The notes: generated from the sequence alone by a model not told the origin. 48,755 bases of DNA from Saprospiraceae bacterium (GCA_015490175.1 WFYJ01000267.1:1-48755), one strand, 5' to 3'; shown: positions 32,684 to 41,497, counted from the stretch's first letter. A program made the numbers and translations.

Positions 32684-35140
32684 TCACGACAGGAAGTTGC
32701 CAATGCGAATGATTTCTGCAAATACGCCGGCTGCGGTCACTTCGGCACCTGCACCGGGGCCGCGCACCACGAGCGGCCGTTCGCTGTAGCGTTCGGTCGT
32801 AAAGACAATCATGTTGTCGCTGCCGCTGAGGTTGTAAAAGGGATGCTCGGGACCTACGCGGAGCAACCGGATAGTCGCTTGTCCGTTTTCCAGTACGGCT
32901 GCAAACCGCAACACCTTGCCTTCCTCTTCGGCCTCCTGTCGCAGTTGGTCGAAATGCGCATCCGCTGCTTCGAGTGCCTGGAAAAACTCGTCCACAGTGG
33001 CAGCGTTGCGCACTTCTTCCGGCAGGATGTATTCTATTTCCACGTCTTTTTGTTCGAGCGGCAAGCCCGTTTCGCGTGCCAGGATGATGATTTTGCGGCG
33101 CACGTCAATGCCGTTGAGGTCGGTACGCGGATCGGGTTCGGTATAGCCGCGCTTGCGCGCTTCCCTTACGATTTCGCTGAAACGGGTGCCTTTTTTGAAG
33201 TTGTTGAAGATGAAGGAGAGCGAACCGGAAAGAATGCCTTCGATTTTGAGTATGCGGTCGCCGCTCTGGATCAGGTCGGTCAGCGTGGAGATGACGGGCA
33301 GGCCGGCACCCACGTTGGTCTCGTACATGAAGGGCACGCCTCTCTTGGCAGCAATCTGTTTGAGTCGTTGGTATTGCAGGTAGGAAGAGGAGGTGGCAAT
33401 CTTGTTGGGCGTGGAGATGGAGATGCTGGCGTCCAGAATACTTTCGTAAAACGATGCCACCTTTTCCGAGGCAGTGTTGTCCACGAAGATGGAATTCGAC
33501 AGGTTGAGCGCTTTCATTTGCGCCACGAAGCGCGCCATGCTCATGGGCTCGCCTTCGGCATTGAGCCTTTCTTTCCATTCGTGCGGTGCGATGCCTTCCG
33601 GATCGAAGAGCATCTTTTTGCTGTTGGCCAATCCCGTGATCTTGATTTCCAGGCCGCTCTTTTCGCGCAGCCAGTCGGCTTGTTGCTGTATTTGTCTGAG
33701 CAGCGTGCTGCCGATCAGGCCGACACCTACGAGGAAGAGGTGGAGCTCCTTGGTGTCGCTGAGGAAGAAGGCCTCGTGCAGGGCGTTGAGCGCCTTGCTT
33801 TCGTCTTCGCGGTTGATGACGACCGAGATGTTCAGCTCGGACGAGCCCTGGGCGATGGCCACGGCATTGATGCCGTTTTTGCCCAGGGCCTGGAAAAGCC
33901 TGCCGGCAATGCCGGGGCGATAGCGCATGTTTTCGCCGATGATGGCGACCACGGCCAGGTTTTCTTCGAGGCGCACACCTTCGATGGCGCCTTTTTCCAA
34001 CTCGAATGCGAACGCTTTCTCTACGCGGCGCTTCGCCTTTTTGGCGTCGGAGGGCTGCACGGCAAAGCTGATGGATTGCTCGGAAGAACCCTGCGTGATG
34101 AGGATGACGTTGATGCCTGCCTGGGCCAAGGCGCCGAACAGGCGGGCGGCCGTGCCCGGCACGCCCACCATGCCGCTACCCGACAACGTCAGCAGCGCAA
34201 TGTCGGAAATGGAACTGATGCCCTTGACCGCACGCGGCGAAGGAGGCACCTCCCTGGCGATGCGCGTACCCGGAAAGTCGGGGTTGAACGTGTTTTTGAT
34301 GACGATCGGAATCTCTTTCTTCAGTGCCGGCTGTATGGTAGGCGGATAAATCACTTTGGCACCGAAATGCGACATCTCCATGGCCTCGTTGTAGGTCAGT
34401 GCCGGAATGGTGAACGCCTTTTTCACCTTGCGCGGGTCGGCGGTGAGCACCCCGTCCACGTCGGTCCAGATCTCGATGAGGCTGGCGTCGAGCCCGGCGG
34501 CCAGCAGCGCAGCCGTATAGTCGGATCCGCCACGTCCCAGCGTGGTCGTCAGCCCTCCCTTCGTAGAGCCAATGAAACCGGTGACAACCTGAATTTCCGG
34601 ATGCTGTGCGTAGTGTTCCCGGATCAGGGAACAGGTCAGCTCTTCCAGCACGCGGGCCGCCCCGAAATGCTTGTCGGTCTTGATCACTTTGCGGGCATCG
34701 AGATAGGCTGCGGGCACGCCTTCGCTGCGCAGCGCATGGGTGATGATGAACGCGGAGGTGCGCTCGCCAAAGCTGAGCACGTAGTCCATCGTGCGGGGCG
34801 AGGCTTCGCGCACCAGAAAAATGCCGTGCAGCAGGTTGCGCAGCACCTCGTGGCTGTGCTCCAACTGGGGCCAGATCTCGGAGCGCAGTGGCTCGTCGAG
34901 CAATTCGGCTGCCGCGTCGAAATGGCGCTGGCGCAACTGTTCGAACGCCTCCTTCCAGGCCTCATCGCCTTTTTCTGCCAGCCTGCTCATCCTGATCAGC
35001 AGATCCGTATGGCCACCAAAAGCAGAAAAGACGACCGTGAACCGTTCGCCTTCACTGTAGTACCGTTTCAAAATCTGCAACACGTTTCGGATGCGGGAGG
35101 CATTGGCCACCGAAGAGCCGCCAAACTTCAAAACCTTCAT
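32684..35140 (-). CDS. thrA: Bifunctional aspartokinase / homoserine dehydrogenase
   Basis: An 818-residue fusion. The N-terminal aspartokinase begins MKVLKFGGSSVANASRIRN and continues with the kinase core (GRGGSDYTAALLAAGL, WTDVDGVLTADPRKVKKA). ACT regulatory repeats follow (about 320-450: LTLSGSGMVGVPGTAARLF, VVAIIGENMRYRPGIAGRLF). The homoserine dehydrogenase half starts at the NAD loop LFLVGVGLIGSTLLRQI and includes MYETNVGAGLPVISTL. It makes aspartyl phosphate and later reduces aspartate semialdehyde to homoserine for Thr and Met synthesis. The start at 35140 fits the family; an upstream in-frame ATG at 35200 adds 20 unconserved residues. thrB and thrC are not adjacent. A TACTTTTGC box at 35396-35404 would give a leader of about 250 bases. 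Confidence 0.95.
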   Translation of the reverse strand: MKVLKFGGSSVANASRIRNVLQILKRYYSEGERFTVVFSAFGGHTDLLIRMSRLAEKGDEAWKEAFEQLRQRHFDAAAELLDEPLRSEIWPQLEHSHEVLRNLLHGIFLVREASPRTMDYVLSFGERTSAFIITHALRSEGVPAAYLDARKVIKTDKHFGAARVLEELTCSLIREHYAQHPEIQVVTGFIGSTKGGLTTTLGRGGSDYTAALLAAGLDASLIEIWTDVDGVLTADPRKVKKAFTIPALTYNEAMEMSHFGAKVIYPPTIQPALKKEIPIVIKNTFNPDFPGTRIAREVPPSPRAVKGISSISDIALLTLSGSGMVGVPGTAARLFGALAQAGINVILITQGSSEQSISFAVQPSDAKKAKRRVEKAFAFELEKGAIEGVRLEENLAVVAIIGENMRYRPGIAGRLFQALGKNGINAVAIAQGSSELNISVVINREDESKALNALHEAFFLSDTKELHLFLVGVGLIGSTLLRQIQQQADWLREKSGLEIKITGLANSKKMLFDPEGIAPHEWKERLNAEGEPMSMARFVAQMKALNLSNSIFVDNTASEKVASFYESILDASISISTPNKIATSSSYLQYQRLKQIAAKRGVPFMYETNVGAGLPVISTLTDLIQSGDRILKIEGILSGSLSFIFNNFKKGTRFSEIVREARKRGYTEPDPRTDLNGIDVRRKIIILARETGLPLEQKDVEIEYILPEEVRNAATVDEFFQALEAADAHFDQLRQEAEEEGKVLRFAAVLENGQATIRLLRVGPEHPFYNLSGSDNMIVFTTERYSERPLVVRGPGAGAEVTAAGVFAEIIRIGNFLS

Positions 35141-35395
35141 TGGGCTTCCACCTTTTTGATTGGGTATATGTGTGCGAGGTGGTCGGCTTGTTGGTGCCAA
35201 CCAGATCGCAAGAACTCAAATATGTGTCCAATTCTCGAGCCCAGGCCGCTTGCCCTTCTTCTTTATTGTCCGGCAAAAAACGAGGTCCAAGGCGCTGCTG
35301 CCGAATTCATTGCGCCGCAGCCCCGGCGCGGTTGCCGCAAATGAAGTGCGACAGCGCCAATCACTGCTGTGGTGCGCCGCTGCGCCGCCAGGGCC

Positions 35396-35404
35396 GCAAA
35401 AGTA
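35396..35404 (-). promoter_or_regulatory. Putative -7 box TACTTTTGC for thrA
   Basis: On the minus strand it matches TAnnTTTGC, 256 bases before the thrA start, implying a long untranslated leader. Confidence 0.45.
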
Positions 35405-35538
35405 GGAGAATGCTGCAATAGAGAGATAAATGCCGGCCACTTATTTTGCTTTATAATGTTTTGATAATCAGTTGTGTTTGTGGATGTCTGTAAAGGCTTG
35501 CCGAGACTTTTGTCACCGGTTTAATTGCAATTTTGCTC

Positions 35539-35546
35539 TATCTTGC
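35539..35546 (+). promoter_or_regulatory. Weak -7 box TATCTTGC before deoC
   Basis: One base short of TAnnTTTGC. It lies 12 bases before an in-frame ATG at 35558 and 45 bases before the preferred start at 35591, which favours the latter. Confidence 0.4.
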
Positions 35547-35590
35547 GCCCCGTTTCCATGAACGTTAATCCCGGAAAACACCCATTGCAC

Positions 35591-36250
35591 ATGACCCCGG
35601 TAAAACTGATAGACCACACCCTCCTGAAACCTGACACCGCCGAAAAGGACATTACCCGCCTTTGCAATGAGGCTCGTCAATATGGCTTTGGTGCGGTGTG
35701 CATTCCGCCTTTTTACGTCAAGCATGCCGTCGAGCTGCTCGAGGCCGAGGAGGACGTCAAGGTGGCCACGGTGATTGGTTTTCCCATGGGTTACTCGGCC
35801 ACGGCAGCCAAGGTCGAAGAGATCAAACGCGCCATTGATGAAGGCGCACACGAGATGGACGTGGTCGTCAATCTGTGTGCGGTCAAGAATGGCAACTGGA
35901 ATTTCGTGCGCAACGACATCGACAGCATGACGCGGGCGGCCCATCTCCACGGTCGCATCATCAAGGTCATCCTGGAAACGGCCCTGCTTGCCGACGAAGA
36001 AATCGAAAAACTGGCAGCCATTTGCACGGAAGTGTCGCCCGACTTCGTGAAGACATCCACCGGCTTCAATGGCGGAGGGGCCACCGTCGAAGTGGTGCGC
36101 AAGCTGCGCGGCCTGTTGCCCGATCACATCCAGATCAAAGCTTCGGGCGGCATCCGCGATGCGGCTACGATGCAGCAGATGATCGAAGCCGGCGCCGGCC
36201 GCATCGGCACGTCTTCGGGTGTGGCCATCGCTGCCGAGTTGGGCGGTTGA
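35591..36250 (+). CDS. deoC: Deoxyribose-phosphate aldolase
   Basis: A 219-residue class I aldolase (TIM barrel) starting MTPVKLIDHTLLKPDTA. The Schiff-base lysine is K154 in FVKTSTGF, and the second active-site lysine is K183 in IKASGGIRDA. It cleaves 2-deoxyribose 5-phosphate to acetaldehyde and glyceraldehyde 3-phosphate in deoxynucleoside catabolism. Earlier in-frame ATGs at 35525 and 35558 would add 22 or 11 unconserved residues and lie at or before the promoter box. A separate box precedes the next gene, so it is probably monocistronic. Confidence 0.94.
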   Translation: MTPVKLIDHTLLKPDTAEKDITRLCNEARQYGFGAVCIPPFYVKHAVELLEAEEDVKVATVIGFPMGYSATAAKVEEIKRAIDEGAHEMDVVVNLCAVKNGNWNFVRNDIDSMTRAAHLHGRIIKVILETALLADEEIEKLAAICTEVSPDFVKTSTGFNGGGATVEVVRKLRGLLPDHIQIKASGGIRDAATMQQMIEAGAGRIGTSSGVAIAAELGG

Positions 36251-36307
36251 CGTCCTTCTTTTTTTCGCCTCTTTTGCTGCCGGCCGTACGGCACGTCCAA
36301 ATCGGCC

Positions 36308-36316
36308 TATCTTTGC
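36308..36316 (+). promoter_or_regulatory. Putative -7 box TATCTTTGC before the SPOR gene
   Basis: Matches TAnnTTTGC, 48 bases before the ATG at 36364. Confidence 0.5.
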
Positions 36317-36363
36317 AGGTGCACCCTCAGGTGCCGTGTTCCTGCATTTCAATTTTTGGCCTC

Positions 36364-36774
36364 ATGAGAACGATGCTCGTACTGGTTTTTGCGGCAGCAT
36401 TTGGCGCAAGCTGCTTTGGCCAGCAGGCTGCACCAGACCCTTCCCCTCGCTATATGCCGCAGCCCGAGGTGGCGGCTCTGTTCGACAAGTTCGTACGGCT
36501 CAACAAGAGCACGCCGACGGTTCGTGGCTGGCGCATTCAGTTGTTGGCATCCACCGACCGCTCGCGCGTGGAACGCGAGCTGATTCGCTTTCGGACCTTG
36601 TATCCCGACATCACGGCCGACTGGGTGCACCAGCGCCCCTACTACAAGTTGCTGGCCGGCGCCTTCGAGTCGCGCGACGAAGCCTACCGATACCTCTACA
36701 TCATCCGGCAGGATTACCCCAACGCATTCCCGGCACGCGACGACTCCATCCGTCCCGAAGAGTTGCTGTATTGA
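36364..36774 (+). CDS. Secreted SPOR-like domain protein
   Basis: A 136-residue protein with a signal peptide (MRTMLVLVFAAAFGASCFGQ). Its C-terminal ~80 residues have the SPOR pattern: WRIQLLASTDRSRVERELIR, then PYYKLLAGAFESRDEAYRYL. SPOR domains bind glycan strands lacking stem peptides at the septum. The protein lacks a membrane anchor after cleavage, so it should be periplasmic. It is followed by dapD after 66 bases that contain a mini-hairpin copy (36781-36793). Confidence 0.8.
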   Translation: MRTMLVLVFAAAFGASCFGQQAAPDPSPRYMPQPEVAALFDKFVRLNKSTPTVRGWRIQLLASTDRSRVERELIRFRTLYPDITADWVHQRPYYKLLAGAFESRDEAYRYLYIIRQDYPNAFPARDDSIRPEELLY

Positions 36775-36780
36775 TCTGCC

Positions 36781-36793
36781 GCCTTTCGGCAAA
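36781..36793 (-). repeat. TTTGCC-GAAA-GGC mini-hairpin between SPOR gene and dapD
   Basis: Minus-orientation copy, 48 bases before the dapD start. Confidence 0.6.
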
Positions 36794-36840
36794 AAATTCC
36801 CGGCAACGGTTTGCAAACAAAACGAACAACATCCACCAAC

Positions 36841-37659
36841 ATGACCGATCTGCAAGCGACCATTGAACAGGCGTGGGAAGACCGCAGCCTGTTGCACGAC
36901 CCGCGCGTACAGAGTGCCATCCGCCAGGTCATCGACCTGCTCGACAAGGGGGAGCTGCGCGTGGCCGAGCCCGACGAGGCCGGCAACTGGAAAGTGAATG
37001 TATGGGTCAAGAAAGCCGTCGTGCTCTACTTCCCCATCCAGAAGATGGAGACCATCGAGCTGCCTCCGTTCGAGTTTCACGACAAGATCCCGCTCAAGAC
37101 CAATTACGCCGCCCAGGGCGTGCGCGTGGTGCCTCATGCCATTGCCCGTTACGGCTCTTTTCTCGAAAAAGGAGTGATCATGATGCCCAGCTACGTCAAT
37201 ATCGGGGCATGGGTGGGCAGCGGCACCATGATCGATACCTGGGCGACGGTGGGTTCCTGTGCGCAGATCGGCCGCAATGTCCACCTGAGTGGGGGCGTCG
37301 GCATCGGCGGCGTACTCGAGCCGCTCCAGGCAGAGCCCGTCATCATCGAAGACGATGCCTTCATCGGCTCGCGCTGCATCGTGGTGGAAGGCGTGCGCGT
37401 GGGCCGCGAAGCCGTGCTCGGCGCCAACGTGGTGCTCACACAGTCCACGCGCATCATCGACGTCACGGGCCCCGAGCCGGTGACGCATCGCGGCTATGTG
37501 CCGCCGCGTTCGGTGGTCATCCCTGGTTCCTATTCCAGAGAATTTCCCGCAGGTACGTATCAGGTGAGCTGTGCGCTCATCATTGGCAAGCGCAAGGAAA
37601 GCACCGACAAGAAGGTGTCGCTCAACGAGGCCTTGCGCGATTACAGCGTGGCGGTCTGA
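36841..37659 (+). CDS. dapD: 2,3,4,5-tetrahydropyridine-2,6-dicarboxylate N-succinyltransferase
   Basis: A 272-residue left-handed beta-helix acyltransferase with hexapeptide repeats in the middle (MMPSYVNIGAWVGSGTMID, ATVGSCAQIGRNVHLSGGVG). EPVIIEDDAFIGSRCIVVEG follows, with the C-terminal PGSYSREFPAGTYQVSCALI. It transfers succinyl from succinyl-CoA to tetrahydrodipicolinate in the lysine/meso-DAP pathway. The start MTDLQATIEQAWEDR fits the family. The next gene begins 9 bases downstream, so dapD and the GH3-family gene are probably one operon, though no functional link between them is known to me. Confidence 0.95.
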   Translation: MTDLQATIEQAWEDRSLLHDPRVQSAIRQVIDLLDKGELRVAEPDEAGNWKVNVWVKKAVVLYFPIQKMETIELPPFEFHDKIPLKTNYAAQGVRVVPHAIARYGSFLEKGVIMMPSYVNIGAWVGSGTMIDTWATVGSCAQIGRNVHLSGGVGIGGVLEPLQAEPVIIEDDAFIGSRCIVVEGVRVGREAVLGANVVLTQSTRIIDVTGPEPVTHRGYVPPRSVVIPGSYSREFPAGTYQVSCALIIGKRKESTDKKVSLNEALRDYSVAV

Positions 37660-37668
37660 CAGAGGGCT

Positions 37669-39198
37669 ATGAGAAAATTGATCAACAAGGCTTTCGCCAA
37701 AATATACCGCGCCCGCTATCGGCGCCTTGCCCACACCCTCGCGCACCCGCACGATGCCCAGCGCCAGGTCTTCGAACAGCTCATCCATGCCGGCCGACAG
37801 ACGGAGTGGGGGCGCGCTTTCGGCTATGGCGACATTGCCGACCCGAAGATGTTTGCCCGCCGCGTGCCCGTGCAACACTACGAAGACCTGAAGCCATGGA
37901 TCGATCGGATGATGCTGGGCGAGCGCGACGTGCTGTGGCCTGGCGAAGTGCGCTGGTTCAGCAAGTCGTCGGGCACCACCTCGGGGCGCAGCAAATTCAT
38001 TCCCGTGTCTGCCCAAAACCTGCGCCAGTGCCACATCCGCGGTAGCTGGGACACGATGACCTTCTTCTATAACCAGCGGGCCGACGCCAGGCAGTTTGCC
38101 TGCAAGAGCTTGCTGATGGGCGGGAGTCTGGCACCCTATGAGAAACATCCGCGCACGATGCGGGGCGACATCTCGGCCATCATGATCAAGCACATGCCCT
38201 GGTTTGCTCGCCCCTTCTTTACGCCCGACTTCGAGACGGCACTCATGGCCGACTTTGAAAAGAAAATCGAGCGCATGGCCCATATCACCAGCCGCGAGCC
38301 CCGCGTGGTGATGGTCGGTGGCGTGCCCACCTGGTCGGTCGTGCTGTTTCGCCGCATCCTCGAGTTGACGGGCAAGCGCCACATGCTCGAAGTGTGGCCC
38401 GAGTTTCAGCTCTACGTGCATGGCGGGGTGAGCTTTGCGCCGTACAAAAAGCAGTTTCGCGCGTTCTTCCCTTCCGATCAGGTGAGCTATCAGGAGGTGT
38501 ACAATGCTTCCGAGGGCTATTTCGCTGCCCAGGACCAGCTCGGCACCGAGGGCATGGCGCTGCTGGTGCGCAACGGCGTGTACTACGAGTTCATCCCGAT
38601 GAGCGAGTGGGGGTCCGACAAGCCGCTCACGCTCACGCTCGAGGAGGTAGAAACGGGCAAGAACTACGCGCTGGTCATTTCGACCAATGCGGGGCTGTGG
38701 CGCTATGCCATCGGCGATACCGTCATGTTTACCTCGCTCAACCCTTATCGCATCACGGTGACGGGACGCACGCGCCAGTTCATCAACGTCTTTGGCGAGG
38801 AGGTGATGGTAGAGAATACCGACAGGGCGATCGAGATGACGTGCGAGCAAACGGGTGCTGTGGTGCTGGAATACACGGTAGGGCCGGTCTGGCTCGAAGG
38901 CAGCTCGAAAGGCGGGCATGAGTGGATCGTCGAGTTCGAAAAGCTGCCGCCCGATCTGGAAGAGTTCCGCTGCCTGCTCGACCAGAACCTGCAAAAGGTC
39001 AATTCCGACTACGAAGCCAAGCGCTTTGGCGATCTTGCGCTCGACTTGTTGCTCCTGCACGTGGCGCCGCCGGGTACCTTTTTCAACTGGCTCAAGGCAC
39101 GCGGCCAGTTCGGCGGGCAGCACAAGGTGCCTCGCCTGTCCAACGATCGGAAATATCTGGACGAGTTACTGCAGTGGTTGGAGCGAACCCCTTCCTGA
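37669..39198 (+). CDS. GH3 auxin-responsive-promoter family protein (acyl-adenylating amide synthase fold)
   Basis: A 509-residue protein of the plant-GH3-like branch of the ANL adenylate-forming superfamily. The ATP/AMP motifs are FSKSSGTTSGRSKFIPVS (about 98-115), VYNASEGYFAAQD and STNAGLWRYAIGDTVMF. Plant relatives adenylate carboxylic acids such as jasmonate or indole-3-acetate and join them to amino acids. Bacteroidota members are common, but their substrates are not established. It is directly downstream of dapD. The N-terminal INKAFAKIY is encoded by a mini-hairpin copy (37689-37702). Confidence 0.87.
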   Translation: MRKLINKAFAKIYRARYRRLAHTLAHPHDAQRQVFEQLIHAGRQTEWGRAFGYGDIADPKMFARRVPVQHYEDLKPWIDRMMLGERDVLWPGEVRWFSKSSGTTSGRSKFIPVSAQNLRQCHIRGSWDTMTFFYNQRADARQFACKSLLMGGSLAPYEKHPRTMRGDISAIMIKHMPWFARPFFTPDFETALMADFEKKIERMAHITSREPRVVMVGGVPTWSVVLFRRILELTGKRHMLEVWPEFQLYVHGGVSFAPYKKQFRAFFPSDQVSYQEVYNASEGYFAAQDQLGTEGMALLVRNGVYYEFIPMSEWGSDKPLTLTLEEVETGKNYALVISTNAGLWRYAIGDTVMFTSLNPYRITVTGRTRQFINVFGEEVMVENTDRAIEMTCEQTGAVVLEYTVGPVWLEGSSKGGHEWIVEFEKLPPDLEEFRCLLDQNLQKVNSDYEAKRFGDLALDLLLLHVAPPGTFFNWLKARGQFGGQHKVPRLSNDRKYLDELLQWLERTPS

Positions 39199-39233
39199 AC
39201 GCTGTCGGGCGAAGGGGGGCGCTGTGGGCGGCG

Positions 39234-39249
39234 TTTTGCGAAAGCAAAA
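39234..39249. repeat. Palindromic mini-hairpin TTTTGC-GAAA-GCAAAA between convergent genes
   Basis: A 6-bp perfect stem with a GAAA loop, between the GH3-family stop and the DUF4837 stop. T and A runs flank the stem on both strands, so it may act as a small bidirectional terminator. Confidence 0.6.
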
Positions 39250-39261
39250 GGAGCAAAGCCC

Positions 39262-40344
39262 TCAGAACTTGACCGTGTTGAGGATCACTTCCAGTTGCTC
39301 CAGGTAATCGCGATGGTCTTCGCCGGGCGCCCAGATGAAGCCATCGAGGAAAATGATTTCGTTGGTCTTCGGGTTGACCATGAGCAGGCTGATGAAAGGG
39401 CCGCCCATGTAGTCATTGACGATTTCCCAGATGCCGCGGGCTTCGAGGGCCGGCACGTTGTTCACGCGCCGGGGGGTGACGATGAGGGGCAGGTGCACGT
39501 CATCGATGCGCATGTAGGTGTTTTCGATGCGCGTGGAGATGTATTTGCGCCCCAGCTCGTCGCGGATCCTTTTCAGGCCTTCCTTTGAAAACTGTTCGGT
39601 ACTGGTGTAGGGGCGCTTGTGGATGAGGATGTTGCTGCTCAGCTCTTTGGTCTCCTTGCGTATCCACATGAAATGGTTGTCGGGGTCGTACACGGCCTTG
39701 AAGTAGTCTTTGGGCACGCGCAAGTAGATGCCAAACTTGTCCTGGATTTCGGTGATGAGCTCTTCGTGTTCGCCTGCCTGGTATGCCGTGGCTTCGATGC
39801 GCGGCCGCTCGTGCTTTTTGATGCGCTGGATGACGGCATCGGAGTTTTCCTGGATGTTGCGGATCAGCTTGTCGGCTCCAAGTCCGTACATGTACACGAA
39901 CAACTGGCCTTTGGCCCACTTGTCGCCTTCCCAGGCTGCGATGCCGTAGCCCTTGCCTGCTCTGATCTTCCGAATCCTTTCGGGGCCGAGCTGGCTGATG
40001 ACCATCTGCGTGGTCGGAGAGTCTTCGTCGCTCAGGTCGGCCACGAACACGTAGTTGCGCATCTGCTTGCGCACCGGATCCTTTTGCAGCTCTTCAGGTG
40101 TGTAGTGAATCAGATCGAAGATGGGTTCGGGCCGCGGCAACAGCAAGAATGGCCCGGCCAGATGGTAGTCGAGCGAATCGCCGACGGCACCTTCCCATAC
40201 CTCCTCGTCAGCTACGACGACCACCTGGTTGATTTTGCCGTAGGCTACCGGCAAAGACTGAAGCACGGTTGGCGTGCTTTCTTCCGTACAGGCAGAAAAG
40301 AGGAGGAGAAGGGATATGAACAGAAATGCACAGGATGATTTCAT
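39262..40344 (-). CDS. DUF4837 family lipoprotein
   Basis: A 360-residue protein with a lipoprotein signal peptide: CAFLFISLLLLFSAC, lipobox Cys at about residue 19. It is followed by the DUF4837 start LPVAYGKINQVVVVADEEVW. Later conserved stretches include RNYVFVADLSD, GIYLRVPKDYFKAVYD and ENTYMRIDDVHLPL. The family is found in Bacteroidota and has no established function; it is predicted to be anchored in the envelope facing the periplasm or surface. A TATTTTTGC box on the minus strand lies about 50 bases upstream. Confidence 0.82.
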   Translation of the reverse strand: MKSSCAFLFISLLLLFSACTEESTPTVLQSLPVAYGKINQVVVVADEEVWEGAVGDSLDYHLAGPFLLLPRPEPIFDLIHYTPEELQKDPVRKQMRNYVFVADLSDEDSPTTQMVISQLGPERIRKIRAGKGYGIAAWEGDKWAKGQLFVYMYGLGADKLIRNIQENSDAVIQRIKKHERPRIEATAYQAGEHEELITEIQDKFGIYLRVPKDYFKAVYDPDNHFMWIRKETKELSSNILIHKRPYTSTEQFSKEGLKRIRDELGRKYISTRIENTYMRIDDVHLPLIVTPRRVNNVPALEARGIWEIVNDYMGGPFISLLMVNPKTNEIIFLDGFIWAPGEDHRDYLEQLEVILNTVKF

Positions 40345-40392
40345 GCGGCAATTTTTGAATGATATGCTGGCACGGCCTCTGTCGGTCGCGCG

Positions 40393-40401
40393 GCAAAAAT
40401 A
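40393..40401 (-). promoter_or_regulatory. Putative -7 box TATTTTTGC for the DUF4837 gene
   Basis: On the minus strand it matches TAnnTTTGC, 49 bases before the start codon at 40344. Confidence 0.5.
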
Positions 40402-40677
40402 CGAACGCCCCGTTCATGGATCGGTTGCAGCGGAGCCGCCCGTTATTCGCATGGATGCACATTTGTATCTTTTTGGTGCAAGAATTTCCGGCTGGTGTCG
40501 GCTTGCAGATCATGGCGCATGTACACGGTGCAAAAACTGCGTCGTGCGGCGACTGCAAGCTGGGGTTTGTCATGGGGCCGCTTCTTCGCATCCACGAATC
40601 TTCATTCGCGACAGCCTTTTCCGACTTTTGCAGGGGGGACTCTATGGAAAAATGACCAGGGCCACAGGACAAAGCCC

Positions 40678-40686
40678 TATTTTTGC
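40678..40686 (+). promoter_or_regulatory. Putative -7 box TATTTTTGC for the alpha/beta hydrolase gene
   Basis: Matches TAnnTTTGC, 32 bases before the ATG at 40718. Confidence 0.5.
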
Positions 40687-40717
40687 AGCCTGAAAAAAGA
40701 GGAAAAAGCAGGCGATC

Positions 40718-41497
40718 ATGAAGTATCCTGTAAAAGAAGAAGGAGAATTCAAATATATCGAAACCGGCGGTGGCGAAGAGCACTTGCTGCTGCTGCATGG
40801 CTTGTTTGGTGCCCTGAGCAACTTCCAGGGCATCCTGGATCATTTCGGCGACAAGTACAACGTGGTGGTGCCCATCTTGCCCATTTTCGAGATGCCCCTG
40901 CGCAAGGTGTCGGTGAAAGGGCTGGTGGAGCACGTGGCCCGCTTCGTGGAGCATAAGGGCTACGGCAAGGTGCATGTGTTGGGCAATTCACTGGGTGGTC
41001 ACATTGCACTGCTCTATGCCCTCGGCTATCCCGAGAAAGTCAAGTCCATCATTCTGACCGGCAGCTCGGGCCTGTTCGAGAGCGCCATGGGCAGCACCTT
41101 CCCCAAGCGCGGCGACTACGACTTCATCAAGCGCAAGACCGAAGCCACGTTCTACGATCCCAGGGTGGCTTCCAAAGAACTGGTGGACGAGGTGTTCGAC
41201 ATCGTCAATGATCGCAACAAGGGCATCCGCATCATCGCCACGGCCAAGTCGGCCGTGCGCCACAACTTGGGCGACAAGCTGCATCAGATCAAGGCGCCCG
41301 TGTTGCTGATCTGGGGCAAACAGGACAACGTCACACCGCCGTTCGTGGCCGAGAAATTCCACGAGCTGTTGCCCAACTCGCGGCTGGTTTTCATCGACAA
41401 GTGCGGGCATGCGCCCATGATGGAACATCCCGAAGCATTCAATCGCCACCTCGAAGACTTTCTGCAAGAAGTGGTGAAACAGGACGTGCCGGCCTGA
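40718..41497 (+). CDS. Alpha/beta-fold hydrolase
   Basis: A 259-residue cytosolic hydrolase. The oxyanion region is LLLLHGLFGALSNF, the nucleophile elbow GNSLGGH (Ser), the acid WGKQDNVTPP (Asp) and the catalytic His CGHAPMMEHP. The triad is complete. No signal peptide is present. The substrate cannot be told from sequence; relatives are esterases, haloperoxidase-like or C-C bond hydrolases. The GGGP synthase gene begins 71 bases downstream in the same direction, so a link to lipid metabolism is possible but unproven. Confidence 0.85.
   Translation: MKYPVKEEGEFKYIETGGGEEHLLLLHGLFGALSNFQGILDHFGDKYNVVVPILPIFEMPLRKVSVKGLVEHVARFVEHKGYGKVHVLGNSLGGHIALLYALGYPEKVKSIILTGSSGLFESAMGSTFPKRGDYDFIKRKTEATFYDPRVASKELVDEVFDIVNDRNKGIRIIATAKSAVRHNLGDKLHQIKAPVLLIWGKQDNVTPPFVAEKFHELLPNSRLVFIDKCGHAPMMEHPEAFNRHLEDFLQEVVKQDVPA

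Larger units (their letters stand above)
35141..35590. other. Divergent region between thrA and deoC
   Basis: 450 bases. It holds a minus-strand promoter box for thrA (35396-35404), a GC-rich stretch around 35300-35400, and an AT-rich stretch before the deoC promoter box (35539-35546). I see no gene, though a short minus-strand frame with several Thr codons overlaps the thrA start. Confidence 0.5.
40345..40717. other. Divergent intergenic region with unexplained GC-rich stretch
   Basis: 373 bases. Promoter boxes face both ways (minus at 40393-40401, plus at 40678-40686). Between about 40460 and 40650 lie a TATCTTTTTG-like sequence and a short + frame (ATG at 40512, about 47 codons, with a CGDC motif) of no recognised family. 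I could not assign it as a gene or an RNA. Confidence 0.4.

Noticed and set aside
32660-35344. 894-codon + frame opposite thrA
   Set aside because: thrA is unambiguous on the other strand; the + frame shows no family features.
36349-39123. Very long antisense frame across the SPOR gene, dapD and the GH3-family gene
   Set aside because: It covers three well-supported + genes and has no domain; it is explained by codon bias in GC-rich DNA.
40274-40693. 139-codon + frame crossing the DUF4837 start
   Set aside because: It overlaps the start of a well-supported minus gene and its promoter box; no domain is seen.
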